Assembly (NCBI GenBank): GCA_026120185.1
Contig: JANUWF010002354.1
Coordinates: forward strand, 186,001 to 250,000
DNA: 64,000 nt
Direction of reading: 5' to 3'
From: Voacanga thouarsii
Taxonomy: Eukaryota; Streptophyta; Magnoliopsida; Gentianales; Apocynaceae
The notes under the pieces were generated by a model. That model ran no database searches. It saw only the letters and a list, made by a program, of their open reading frames with translations, and was not told the DNA's origin. Below are positions 25,098-38,600 of this stretch, piece after piece (the stretch's first letter is position 1; each line of letters begins with the position of its first letter). The translations under genes were made by a program, and so were the position numbers.

Positions 25098-26100
25098 TGA
25101 AGCAAGAATTTAAGTAGTCAAAACTTAGATTTTCACCAATCACACCATACAATGGAGAGGTGTCAACAGCAGGGACTTCTATAATTATTTTTATATATTT
25201 ATATAGATTTCCCCATTTTCAGACACGCATTATCTTCTAACCCCACAACAAAAGAGATGGTTCATTGGCAAAATATATTCCCCCCAAAAAGTATGGTGTT
25301 ATGAATTTGGGGCGCACATGTTGTGCACAAAATTGAGTGCGGTAATTTAATGGTTCAGATTCAAAATTGTAAGAATTTGACATTGAAATGATTAAAAATT
25401 GTAAGAATTTGACTTTGAGAAAAGTAAATACATATATAAAAAAAAAACCTTTTAATAGAACGATATTATTTTGATAACTCTAAAACTTGTTCATCAAATC
25501 GTATGTGATATTTATGGATGGAATCGTATGTGGTGTTCATATTGTGTGACGTTATTATAATTATGTATAATATTTATAAAATCGTGTGTAATATTTATAT
25601 AATTATTAAAAATATATATATATATAAATCGCTACGGAATTTTCCTGTTGCGACACTTGACTTTGTGTAATAGTGACACGTGGTAACTTTGTTTCTTTAT
25701 ACCGGTAATTTATGATTAAAGAGAAATTAAAAAGATTTATTTGACTAATATTATCTCTTGGGAATAATCAACCATCAATGTATTAAAAATAATTACCTTA
25801 ATGGTTAAGTTTACAAGAAAGTATGTAATATCAAAAGTTTATTTTTATATCAAATGTGAAGGTTATTTGAATTCATTAAATTTAGATGAATTCAGATAAA
25901 GTTTACATCAAATCTGAAGGTAAATTTAGATGAATTCAAATAAAGTTATTTAAATTTATTAAATGTGACATTATTAAATTCAGATTAAAATTACTTTTTT
26001 TTAAAAAAATAAAATATGATTATCTTTTTTAAATGAAATATAAAAATTATTTAATTTTATTAAATTTAGATATAAATTATAACAATACGCATAGAATCAA

Positions 26101-26434
26101 ACTAAGTACTTATAACATGCCATGCACTTTCTATACACCAACTTGAGGGGCCCCGGATCCGGTGTTACGGCGTTATAGCTATAGGAGGCAGCGCACTAAC
26201 AGTATTCACCTCGGTGTCTCTCTCAGCCTCCCCGCTCGCGGACTCTTTACCCAACGCGGTAAGTTGTATTCGGCAGCGTCGAGCTCCGATCGCTGCGATA
26301 GAGGGCTTGTCAATAAGTTAAAGGGTTTTCACCGCTTTAATGCCTTTCACCGTCTACCTGCGCTGGTTTTTTCCCCCTTTCTTGGCACTATAATTGGAAT
26401 TAAACCGACTGTAATAAACATTTAAAATCTGGAA
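26101..26434 (+). promoter_or_regulatory. Probable leader and promoter-proximal region of the trihelix gene
   Basis: Composition changes sharply from AT-rich to GC-rich at about 26145, just ahead of the first exon. The open frame across 26162-26425 begins with GTG, has no known domain and ends 9 nt before the trihelix ATG, so it is more likely leader sequence than a gene. Confidence 0.5.
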
Positions 26435-28819
26435 ATGGAGAGGGGATCACGATGCACGCGGTCGCAGGCTGCACCAGATTGGACAGCGAGAGAGTGTTTG
26501 ACATTGGTTAACGAGATCAACGCAATCGAAGGAGAGTGGCGACAAGCGTTCGCGTCGTTTCAGAAGTGGCAGCTGGTGGTAGAGAACTGCAACGCGTTAG
26601 ATGTGAACAGGAGTCTTAACCAGTGCAAGAAGAAGTGGGATGAGATTCGGGCTCAGTACAAGAAGCTGAAGCCTTGGAAAGGGGTTTATTGGTCGTTCGA
26701 TTCCAACAAGAGGAAGGAGCTAGGACTACCGCAAGAATTTGAGAGAGAATTATTTAGGGCCATCGACAGGTATGTGAAGAAAAAAGGAGATGATAATGCT
26801 GAAGGACCCGAAACAGACCCCGAAAGTGATGCTGAAACCCGGGCCAATACTAACAAGTTCTTCTTGCAAACTGGTATGCAAATTCCTATTATATCTCTTT
26901 TAATTTCTGGGCATAAATAGTGTAGGGGCATAAATGGTTTAAGGGGACTCCCCAGCATATTCAATTGAGGGTGAAGAAATTGAAATGGATCCCGATTATA
27001 TGATTATGGTGTAGTTATGGTAATGTGTAATGCTAAATGGGGTTTCGTTTTTGGATTCCTGGATTTTCAGTATTAGAACTGTGTGAATAAATTTTATTAC
27101 GCAATTGTTTGTAGATCGAGAGAAGGGCGGTTGTTCTATTGAAAGTAGGTGTGATGAGTTTGATGTTGGGGAATAGTTTAAGTCGAGTTGGTCCATAGAA
27201 AGGGGAGTGTAAGGGAGTGAAGCTACTGTAGTACCATATATCCGTAATTTTTGGACTAAGTTATTGTTGCGGTGTTACTTTATTATTGTAAACAATTGCT
27301 TTTGAAGTTTAAGAAGGGTTTGCATGTTCTAGACATGATAATAACATTTAGCTTATTTCACATGTTATGAGAGGCTTGTGGTGATTAGGATAGGTGCCAG
27401 ATACTCGGGCAGCAATAAAAGGTTCGTTTTGCCTTTAGTTACCCTAAAATGTGTGGGAAGAATTACTGGTTGACGAAAAGAGACTTCAGATCTGATAGAT
27501 GAGAGATAAGGACCATCTTTGTAGTTCTAATACTATTCTTTACCAAATCCTGTTGAGAACCAATCTTCAATTGTTCAGCTGCTTTTTATGTGAACTACTT
27601 CCCATTGCTAGGTCAGAAATGACTAGAAGACATGTGCTTTAAATTCTAACTTTTGAATGTCCTTTTCATTCAAAAAACAAAATAAAGAAAAGGGGAGAAA
27701 GAGCCATTTAGAACTTGTAGAGATGAGTAATACCCAAATTATGCATCCTCTGTATAAATAGTCCATCAAACTATTGGATTAAATGGAACTTAAAAACTAG
27801 CCAGCAAAAATGTGATGGGAGAAGACAATTTATTTAAGGCCTTATTATGAGCTCTAAGGAATGATTTTGAATATTACGTTTCTACCTTAATATTCAGAAA
27901 TGGTGTTCAATGCTACTACTATGTTGTATATCAAGATACTTTAGGCTTACGAGTATAGGATTGGTTGGGTTGCTCCAAGTAGAAACAAAATTCCTGTAGA
28001 TCTTTGTTGCTATGGTTTTATATGATGGTATGCAATGCTTACTTTTTGCTCGCAAACAATCTGTAACTGAGTTCCTGTGGAGCTTTGAGACCTTTCTTGA
28101 AGTTTTTCTTTTTTTTTTAAAAATAAATATAATAATGCAAATCAAGTCCTAAGGAACACATTAGCTGTCCACTCTTAGGTTAGGCAGTAAGGGTCAAAGA
28201 AGGGCAATCACTCATTCTTAAAACCAGCGTTCTTGCATACATTTTTAAAAAAGGTTTGTGCAGATAATCTTGAAAAAAGTGAAGTATGTGAACCTCGTTA
28301 ATTGTATTGATCTCTTGAATGCCTTGAAATCTGTCTAACCAAGACTTTTCCTCCAGAGTTTCCAATTGCAACGAGCTTCATGTTCATTTGTGTTATGTAT
28401 CAATAGGACCCAAGAAGCAGAGGAGGAAGATGGTAACTCGTAAACGCAAAATTCAAGAAAGCTTCCATCCTTGGAGAACAAGCATTAGCATAAATATAAA
28501 ACAGGAACCATCCAGCTTGAATGAAATACCAGGGCTTCCAACAAACAACATTCCTTCTGGGGCGAAGGTTGAGCCAGGCAGTCAAGATGAGAGGGAAAAG
28601 ATGATGGGTGCAGAGCTGGTGAAAAACACACAACTAATTAATGCAATCCTTCAAGGAAACCTCTCTGAAGATGTCGATTATAAGTTAGTCTATTTGAAAA
28701 ATGCCGAGTCTGTCGAGACTGATTTTACTAGATTCCAAGGTGACCAGCTCATTGATTGCCTTGGGACAATTGCTAACACCCTTAACCAGCTTTGTGATCT
28801 TGTTCAAGAATGTAATTGA
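26435..28819 (+). CDS. Trihelix (SANT-type) transcription factor
   Basis: Predicted nuclear DNA-binding protein. Two exons, 26435-26873 and 28407-28819, joined through a split Gly codon, total 852 nt and 283 residues. Residues 13-95 form a trihelix/SANT domain: PDWTARECLTLVNEI, a second tryptophan in FQKWQLVVENCNALDV, then SLNQCKKKWDEIRAQYKKLK. The acidic segment near residues 125-140 is followed by a basic nuclear-localisation cluster (PKKQRRK, then RKRK) at 148-161 and a consensus SUMO motif IKQEP at Lys178. From memory it resembles the Arabidopsis At1g31310/At2g35640 group often labelled ASR3-like, but ASR3 itself is more distant, so no symbol is given. The ATG is the first in frame after a GC-rich leader. 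The gene converges with ESP4; their stop codons are about 850 bp apart. Confidence 0.85.
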
Positions 28820-29665
28820 CCCCAAATGTGCAATTAAAAGCTGCATTCGCTTGGTTGTTGCAACTGGTTTTTTTTATCAGTTGCATATGTAAATATTTTG
28901 GATTTAGCTTCTTCTTGCCGGGACACATGAAGCGACCGAAAATTTGATCCTACCACCAGGTGGATGGTGCTTTTAACATCATATTCCATAATCTGATGCC
29001 AATTCATCAGGTCTTTTGGCATCAATCGCTTAGGCTGCAAATTTTGATAACTTTGTTCTCTTGGGCTTTAAATACCCAATAAACTTTATAACACCATTAA
29101 TACTCTCTTTCGCCATGTCAAGTAGTATGATATTTTGGCATCAGTATTACTCGTACAGGTCTATGCAAATCTGTTTATTGTACTTTCCTGGGTTTAAACT
29201 TAGTTATATAAGTCGGTCACGAATTAGTAGTTCTTAAATTTTAGATTGTCCGTATTTAAGCACAACAAATTTAGACCGCCGAGGACTTCCCTTTCGACTT
29301 TATTCGACTGCTGTAAAGAGAAGAGAAAGACGGGACTTGCAGGGGCTTGTAAAACCTTTTCCAGAACCGCTCAGAAAATTGAACATTATTATTGACTATA
29401 TTTAGAGCTGTCAAGTAAACTTCATACTGAATGAAAGAAAAAAAGGGAAAAGAAAAGAAAAGAAAAATATTATACATTCTGCTGATAGTGAAAAATTTCC
29501 CCAACAAAATTTGCTTCCTAGCATCAGCACGGTAGATTCTCAGCGGTGATTGTGCTGCAACTTGGAACCACAAACTTGAGCCAACGTTACAGGGATTGGA
29601 ACCATAAATGAAGCAATGCGGATCATCAAATATAAATTGTTTGATGGCCCATGCAACATGAGGTA
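28820..29665. other. Convergent 3' region between the trihelix gene and ESP4
   Basis: The 3' untranslated regions of two genes that run towards each other probably meet here. Open frames in 29271-29660 on the minus strand are continuations of the ESP4 tail in other frames and carry no domain. I assign no terminator or polyadenylation signal. Confidence 0.6.
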
Positions 29666-32600
29666 TCACGTTGGCATTGCACCATGGAATGTAGAGCTTG
29701 TGTCTGAGGAGTGCAAGGATGACGGGAGATGCGATTGCTGAATATGTGATTCATTTCCAAGGCCAAGAAGAACCAGTATTGATCTGCCAAAATGCATGCC
29801 AAAACTCTCAGTGCTAGCAACATAGAACAGACACCTACAACCGAACCTCAGTGCAGTTCGAATTGGATGCCTTCATTAGGACCAATTAAGGTACTAGGTT
29901 AGAGCTGAATTATATGTATGCTATAATGTACCGAGGTCTATCTTTTATTTGCCTTTGTTGTTCATCTAGAATTCCCAAGTTGTTTCAGACAGTGGAATGT
30001 TAGACTACCATGTTATTATAAATAGGTCTTCCTATGCTGATGCAATACAAGCCAAAGCTCCCAAGGAGTGTGTCATATAAAATCTGCAAGTGAATAAATC
30101 ATACAAAAGCTGCAAATGAAGAGAAATGTGTGTTGACTATTGCTCCACAAGAATGTGAGAATTAAATGCAAGTGACAACCTCATTGTGAAGATCTACCAA
30201 AATGCCTCACTGAGAATCACCCAAAACAAGGCTCCAGGTAAAGAAACAAAACAGGTCAGCATTATTCCCAAAATTAGAAGGTACAAATTTGTGTCCAAAC
30301 CAACTTCAATACATTAGAAAATAGTCGAAGAGATTGAATAGAATATGGGTATACAGAAGCATGAGATGCACTTCATGTATCAGGGAGTGATACAGTACTA
30401 AATATATTTTTCAGATGCATGAAAATCGAGGGGGTCCACTATGCCTGAGACCTACAAAACTTCAAAACATCCTTCAGACAATACCAGAATTCTACCACTA
30501 CTTTTCCTGCTGGAGATGTAATATCCACTGTCTGAACAAATGACCACAACTCCGCTGACCCAAAGTTTCGAAAGAAAATCATAAATATACTTGCTTTCAT
30601 ATCCGCTGAAAACTTCTAAACAATATTGTCTGACAAATTCAAAATATTAAGCAAACACAATACTTGGTTCAGTGACAATTTTCAAGGCTAGCTAGATGAG
30701 GATTAGAGTTCCATGGAACTTTTGAACAGAAAAAAGGTATGTCAGGTCCAAGAATAACCTTACCTTGGCAGCGAACTTTTAACATTTGGTTGGTTTGCAT
30801 AGGCAGCCAAGGGCCCTCGGAGGTGAGCATATTTGTTCAAAGCACTTTCAAGCTGTGGTGAAGGTAACTGCAGACAAGGTTCAAAAATATTAGCTACTTA
30901 CATGGTCAGGGAAAATGAAAGATGCCAAGAAAGGAAGAAAGGCGCCGCAAATGAAAGTAGACCAACCTGTAACAAAACACGAAATGAATGTGGCTGTGTC
31001 TGAGATACACACTTTAAAAATCCCACCCATAATTTTGGCATTCTCCAGACCTGTAGACAAACTATCAGTTTACCAGTATACAGAATCATGGACCACAAGT
31101 TTCAACACCATCCACATTCAGCTTTTGCTAAAGAACTTTTTATTGCAATTTGGAAAAAAAAAAAAAAAAGGAGGAAAAAAGTGAAGGGGGGGTGGGTTGG
31201 GGGAGGGAGAGACACAGTAAAGCAAAAGTACCTGTCTGCTCACAAGTTTGGACAGTATCTCCATCACAAAATCCACCTGGATATAAAGTCAACCATCCAA
31301 TTATCAATTATGACGACATCCCTAGATACATGTTAAGATTCAGTCATTTTTTTTTGTTTTTTGTTGTGTGTGTGTGTGTGTGTCCAACAAAAGCATCAGT
31401 TACAACTTTGTTCCAACTAACTTCTGAACAGAAATGCTTCAGTGTCTGATGCTTAGTACAAGTTGTCTGTCATTTCAATTATCTTGAACCGCAGCCAATA
31501 TGAAAAGGATCATTCTGTATGCTTCATTTTGAGGTGTAAGCTAACTGTTTATTTTGTTGCTCAACAAAGAGAATCATTAAGAATACTCATTTTCACAAGT
31601 CAGAGAGTAACAGTCAGAAGCATAGGCTATTACAGGGTAATAGGAGCATATTACTGATGATTCCAACATGTGCACCGCCTTCAAACATTTCTGATAACAA
31701 GGTCATGGCATGAGGGAATTGGACACACCTATTCAGGATAACATACCATATGTGCAGCATTTGTGGAGTTATAATCCCACCCCCAACCCCCTCCCCCTCT
31801 CTTAATAGAAGTGGAAGCATGTTTACAGTTAAGTAGCATATTGACAGAACCAGTTAGAGAAGAGCCTCTTACCAGTGAAGGGAAAGCATCAGTGGTCTGA
31901 ATCACTGTTCTCATGAACAGCAGTGGTAAAGGAGTTTGATCCACCTAACAGATGAAACAGCATAAGCAAAGACCAATATGAATCCATCAACTGTCAATTC
32001 ACGTATGCAATTTTATCATACCATCTGGCTCAAGGCCTTAACCATGACCTGTTGTGTGAAAACAGAGCGCTGCTCAAAGCAAACTGAGCAAGCATCCATA
32101 ATCTGAAAGCAAAAGCCTTAAAAGCATTATATACTAATGTTTTATCTTAAATGGACATAGTATAAATGCAAGGGAAATCAAATAAAATTCCAATAATTTT
32201 TTGGTATAATCTAAATCTTATAATAATTTTACATATTTTATGCAAAAATATCTCATTTCCACCAGCAGTGTGTCAATGGTAGAAGTTCTGAAATAGCCAT
32301 CAACCTGATATAGATATGATATCTAAAATTTTATACACCTTTTTAAGTGGAATGCGATCTCTTTCAGGATTAATGTCATGGATTGCCACCATCACTTCTG
32401 CTGGCGTCAATGCTGGTCCTGTATGAGCAGATCCCTGCCAAGAAAAGCTATGGACTTGGGAACTTTTTGTACTAGGTGAAGGAAACAAACAAGTGACTCA
32501 AAAGAGAAAACATTGAAAGGAAGCATCAATACATACTTGGAGTATATGAGCAAGTGCTGTCTGAAACTTGTCTGATGGAAGGTCAACAAGCCGAGGGAAA

Positions 32601-35600
32601 ATAGGTAAGACCTGGCATTTTGAGAACATTAATTTTCTTTCAGAGTCATCAACAAGACGGACATTATTGCACACAGTTAAGTTCTCTGGTTAACAAAGAA
32701 AGCCTATAAAGCTAATTTTCAGACATCAAGAAGACAACCTATAGTAAGGTTTATGAAACATATTAACAATTGAACTACAAGAAAAGCAACTGATGCAGCC
32801 TGCAAAGGACTCAAACTCTGCAATGGTAGCAGAAATTAAATCATTGGCTAAACTTAAGTCATTAATTATAGTTTGTAATTTAAGAGCCTTTATTTAGTAT
32901 TCCCTTCATCCCATAATATAAGTCGTTAGAGACAATTTTTGCTGTCCCAAATTATAAGTCGTTGGGAATTTTCAAGAAGGTTTTAAAGCTATTTTTACAT
33001 TTTTGTCCTCAATTATTATTCTCTTTCCCTCTCTTTCTCTCTCCTCTCTTCTCTTGTTTCCAAGACATTTAAATAGGGGTGTTTTAGAAAGAAAAAATAT
33101 AAAGTCACCTTATTTTTAGGAATCTTAATATGTGTGAAATTAAGTCTAACGACTTATATTATGGGACAGAGGGACAGGGAGTAATATAAATTAAGAATTC
33201 TGTTTAAGAGGCTTTACAGGTTTATGAAGTCAAGGTTACTGTGCTAAGTGACTATTAGAAACACCATCTCCCTTTTTTTTTTGGGGGGGGGGGGGGGGGT
33301 TGTGTGGGGGGTTGGGGGGGTGTTTCAGACTAAAGAATCTTTATTATTTCAGTTAAAGAAACCTTTTTGCTTTTAGAAGTTGAATTCCTACTTGGACCAG
33401 CAGAATGTCCATGGAGTATCTGTTGCTGCAGCTTTACTCAGTCACAGGATTGTGTAACAGAGATGAGCCTTCGTGTGATGCCCAACCACACACTAGTTGT
33501 GACTCCTGGGTTTGTCTTTTCCCTATTCTCTCTTCTGTTGCTGTTATTGAGCTGTATTTACAGACTCAATTTCTAATTAAATAACTATAATATTATTATA
33601 AAAACTAATCAGCTTTATCCTACGTAAACTGCCAAAATCCTGAACAACCAATTTATACATGAAGGAAGAAACAAGTAAGATGTCTCCTCTCCAGTGATCA
33701 ATCAGAGGCAATACACCATGACTATCACTAATACCACTAGAAGAAATGAGTTACAGAATTCCATTTTCCTCCCTCAACAAATGTTTATCAGCTTACTAAC
33801 ATGCAACGTTCACATATGAAAGAGAAAGAAATACCCTCAAAATCTAATGTAAACCAGGTTAAGCAGCCTTAAAATACAACTATATGAATTTAAAATCATG
33901 TTCAAGGTGACAAAAGGGGGAAAGAAGTAAATAAGGATGAGAATACTAGAATATTAACTAAAGTATTTCCAACAAATTAACTAAACTACATAGATTAGTA
34001 GAACCATGAGAATCAAGCATACCTCATGTTTGGAAAAAGAGGAGAGTATTGGAATCAGAATGGTAGCATCCTGCAAATGGAACAAACATGTCAGATGGCA
34101 AACACATATTGTGACTCAACAATTAAAAGAGTAGGAAAGAGAATTCTCTTGTGCCCTGCAAGTCCCCACCCCTATGGGTGGAAGAAAAACAGGTTACATG
34201 AATACCTTCAGCTTAGTTTCGTATAACTGTTTAACAGTTGCAACTAAATCTGGTGGAGGTGTAGTCCCCTCTGATAGAATATGTAGTACCTGGCCATTAA
34301 ATAGGACATCACGTTACCATTCTAAGCAATTGAATTCAGACGGAAAAATCTTACAGGTTTTTGACAGATTTAGTGCATCACAAAATACCTGTGTCAAAAG
34401 ATTTTCACTTCCATGAGGTGGATTGGATATTATTTGCAGCAGTTCAGAATAAGATGTGCCAAGAGCCCTTATCAAAATAGGAATCTGGCGATGCACAGCC
34501 TGCAACAGCAAATCAAGACAATCCAATATAAGCATCCAACTTAGCACTGGAACCTTCTGGTGTATGTGCATAATCTAATGTGTAATCCCCCATGTAAACA
34601 AGCTACCAATTATTCAACGAGAATAAAGCAAATACCATAGATCACAAAGTAGGGTTAATAACAATTCTTAACAGGGAAGAAGCTAGAAGGTTTGAGCCTC
34701 TCAAGAGCCTAAAACACCGTGACAAAGTGCGGAAGACACTAGCCAATGCCAGAAATTACGTCCATGGAAAGAGCAAAGCTGGAACAATTATATAAAAGCC
34801 AGAAATTTTTAGGCAAGGAATAGTTAGCCACGTTTGTAGAAACTTATGACTTTTCATATTTTGAATATGAACATGCATATGTACTCACAATATATTGCCT
34901 AATGGTATAATCTTTTATATTATTGAGCTATTCTTCTTTGTCCTGGTCAAGTTGTTCCAAGACATTTGTGAAGGAATAACTAAATTCTGTGTATTCAGAT
35001 CCCATATCAGACAAAATGAGAGAAAAATACCAAATGCATTTAGAAATGGTAATGTAGGTTCCATTGGGTTCATTGTCACACACTGGCTCTGAAATTTTTA
35101 TCAGAAGGCCAGAACAATGCAGCAAGAGAACTAACATATTCGAGCAAATTAGCTTGCCCAAGTAAGCAAAATCCATAAAAAGAAATAGACCTGTTTAACA
35201 GCCTTGGGAGCACGTGCATAATTGTCAAATACAAGTCGTAGAAGACTAGGTTTCTGTAAATAATCAAACACCAAGAAAAACGTGAGATAAGTTCAAGAAG
35301 AAGGTAAAAACCTAGGTGTATTTGGTAGGGGTGGGGGGACTCAGTTTTCAAGTTCAAGAATTTTATTCAGAAAATGAAGAAAATTACAATACCTTCGGGC
35401 ATAAAGCGAAAAACAATGAAATTTGGTGCTGAGCAGAAGCTACTATCACCATAGATTCACTTTGATTATCAACTTGTCCACCTTTAACGGAATCACTTTC
35501 AGATACCCCTGGCTCTGAAACTTGAGAACCACTAATAGATGTTTCTTGACTTCCAAGCTGAAAATGAACACGTTAATTTTACTTTACTTGAGGGCATAAC

Positions 35601-38600
35601 AGCAGAAGCACCTTCAGCAGACACTCACAAGCTATAGATAATGCAACAATTAAAATTTTTTTGAAAAAGTAAAAATTCAAACCTCCCGCTCTGTTCTTTT
35701 CTCATTGGCTCCAGACTCTGAAAATTCCATGTCAGAACCACGATGATCTAGAGCTGACAAGAACATCCTTATCGCAAACTGCTCGATAGTTTCTGAAATG
35801 TAGTCAAGCACAAAGAGCTTATTTGCCACCTGGCAGAAGCATAGATGAGTCAGAAACTAGCGAGAGGATAGGCGGCATCCCTGTTGGTCTACTTTTGAAT
35901 GCTATGTTATCCATGTCCGTCTCTTTCCAGGGAAAAAACCCAATCAGTAACATCCAATTAAAAAATATAAAGAGATGAAAACATACCAGGCGGATAGCTT
36001 TTACTCGAACATCATCCTGTGGATGAACAGCACACTGCCAAATGGAAATGCTTCAGTAACAAAAAAATAATTTACAAGAACTTGCAAATGCTAATGTCAC
36101 ATAGGGATTTGTGTCCTTAAACATTATACTCAATTGGGACATTATTTTGGAGGAATAGAAGGACCTCGTAGAAGGTAGACTATCAACTCCGCTTTTAATA
36201 ACGTAAAGCTGGCAGTTTCAAGTTAGAGGGAACAATTTCAAATAAACAAAAAGTCCTACTCTCATAATCTTGAATGCATCATCAGCACAAAGAGAAGACA
36301 ATGGTCTGCATAAACTAAAAAGAGAAAATTTGAAAGTTATCAGAAGTCCACAAAAATAAACACAAGTGTAAAACAGTGCACCTCAACTAGAGATATCTTC
36401 ATTTTCTTCTTATACGCTGTTATATCTTTATGCTTATGAATTGGGACCCTTGTTAGATGTAAATTTACTTCATCATTATTTGAATTCTTTATTATGAAGA
36501 TTAGGATCATTATATACTACATAGATTTAGTTCTCCTATCTTGTCTAGGATTAGCATCACCTTCTACATAACAACTATGAAGATAGACTCATATGTTAAG
36601 CAGAAAATCAATAACACATTATTCTTCCGCTTTTTCCAACAAGCATATCTGAGACTCTTTTTCTGTGATTTTTTTTTCTTTTTTCCAACCAGTAACAACC
36701 TTTGGGTTTTTCAAGACAAACTTATCTTACTTAGGGTTGGGCCCTCCTCTCCCCTCTCCTGTCTTGTTGCACCCTATGCATCCCCTAATCAGCTTCTTGA
36801 ATCCCCAAGCACACCTTTCTACCACTTTCCTTCCTTACATCTTTCCTCTCCCTCTCTCCAACTGCCCTGCTGTCACACCACCTCTACCCACGAAGTCCAA
36901 TAATTGTTGCACATGTATCCTCAATTCTTCAGAAACACCAAGATGAGCTCAATGGGTTGTGGACTGCATATTTTTAGGTTTCTTATTTTGATGAGAATGT
37001 GTTACATGGTTATTTTATTAGAGTGATGGAAAGTCGGCAATGATTGCCTGTAGCCATCAATAATGTAGTGTTGATGGTGGAATTGGTGTGACTGCTAATA
37101 ATGTTACAATGGTATTTGGGTATTTTGAAAAATATTGCAATCCAAATAGATCCCAAAATCTTCTATATTACTCAAAACCTATTTTTTAAGTTCCAACAGC
37201 TGAGAACTAATCCAAATACAGCCTGTATAGACAAACAAAAACAAGAAATAGTCAAAACACAAAATATTGATCCAGAAATGACCATAATCATCAAACCTTT
37301 AAAGCAATGTCAAGGCAGGCTTGACGATTGACTGGCCGCACCAAAATCAAGGTCCACACAGCACCAAGACCCTGAGTGACACGATCACCATCATCCGTCC
37401 CAGAATATCTTTCACCACACAAATCATCCAGCAGTCTCATCACTGAATCAGTCAGAAGAGGAACTTCACCAAGAAGCCGACTAAATGACTTGTCAGTGGC
37501 TGGTAAAGTGTCTAGCAAGGATTTTGCCTACAATGGAAGAACTTGTATAAGTAATCTTCACATAATAAGAAAATGACTAGTTAAAGATGTTCTTACCACC
37601 CCAGTCAAGAATTTCTCATATGTTGCAGCAGCAGATAAAGAGCTTTGTTCAGAATCCGATACAATAAGTGAGTGTAGATGGTATAGGACATGCATTACAA
37701 GCTCATGACCCTGAGAAAGTCACCAAGTGTAAATACATTAAGAACTAAAAGAAAAGGGGGGTCCATAATAAAGAATGTAGTGAAACATCCTCATTTTCTT
37801 TTCAGTTGGCTAAGCAGAGCTGGACTCATTTAACTCTTTTTAATTACTTCATGACAGAAATTTCAACATAATAGAGATAGGCTTAAAGAATAAAGCCAGA
37901 CTATATGAAGTCCTTTGCAAGTAACATTCTGATGCAAGCTCAGTTGTTTTCTTTCTGTAGAAGTCCATTTTAATCCGTTAATTAACCAGAGTCTCACACA
38001 TCATTGCATTAATAATTAAATACACTGAGAAGAGACTTTATGGCTTGCCAACATCTCTTCTAACAGGCAAGTACATCCTATATGAGGATAAACATCCCTA
38101 GATTTCTTCTCTACCAACTTCATGTAATCAATTTCATTGAGCATAGTAAAACTTCAGACGCTTAAGGCAATTCAGATCAGTATGACTAACAAGCACAGGC
38201 ATTTTTCATTCCCTAACCAGAGATGAAAAAGAAGAAGAAAACAGCCTACACCTAGCGTTACAAGTCCTGATGTTGGAGGTGCTAATATTGCACCTGCTAG
38301 CAAAATAAACAGCTTCCCTCGTAACCTTGGCATCTTTGATTTGTGTGCCACAAAGAAGCACAACCCTCAATGCCCAAAGAAATACTAATTAAAATTTTCA
38401 AAAAGATGAAGGACAACTGGCCAATTAGAAGTACCTACAAAAGGAATAGCACCCCAACTACTCCAAAGATGAAGCAACTGAAAGAATAATAGAAACACAT
38501 GTATTTACTTCCATTAAAATTTTGTGTCCGTTCCCTTTATTTTGTGTATGGGAAAGGTAGCCAAGCAGCTGATTCTGCAGAAAGTATGCTTCTTTCTAGA

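Larger units (their letters stand above)
21176..26100. other. Intergenic region with transposon relics and AT repeats
   Basis: It begins with the probable 3' untranslated region of the glycosyltransferase gene. It then holds AT-rich DNA, a GC-rich Ac-like hAT terminus (about 23133-23330), long TA-rich tracts (23510-23710) and a 73-bp tandem duplication (24952-25097). The stretch 25290-26100 repeats short phrases such as AAATTGTAAGAATTTGAC and AATTTAGATGAATTCA, suggesting a decayed repeat. No gene is supported. Confidence 0.6.

Noticed and set aside
26162..26425. 87-codon frame upstream of the trihelix gene
   Set aside because: It starts with GTG not ATG, has no family match and probably lies in the 5' leader.
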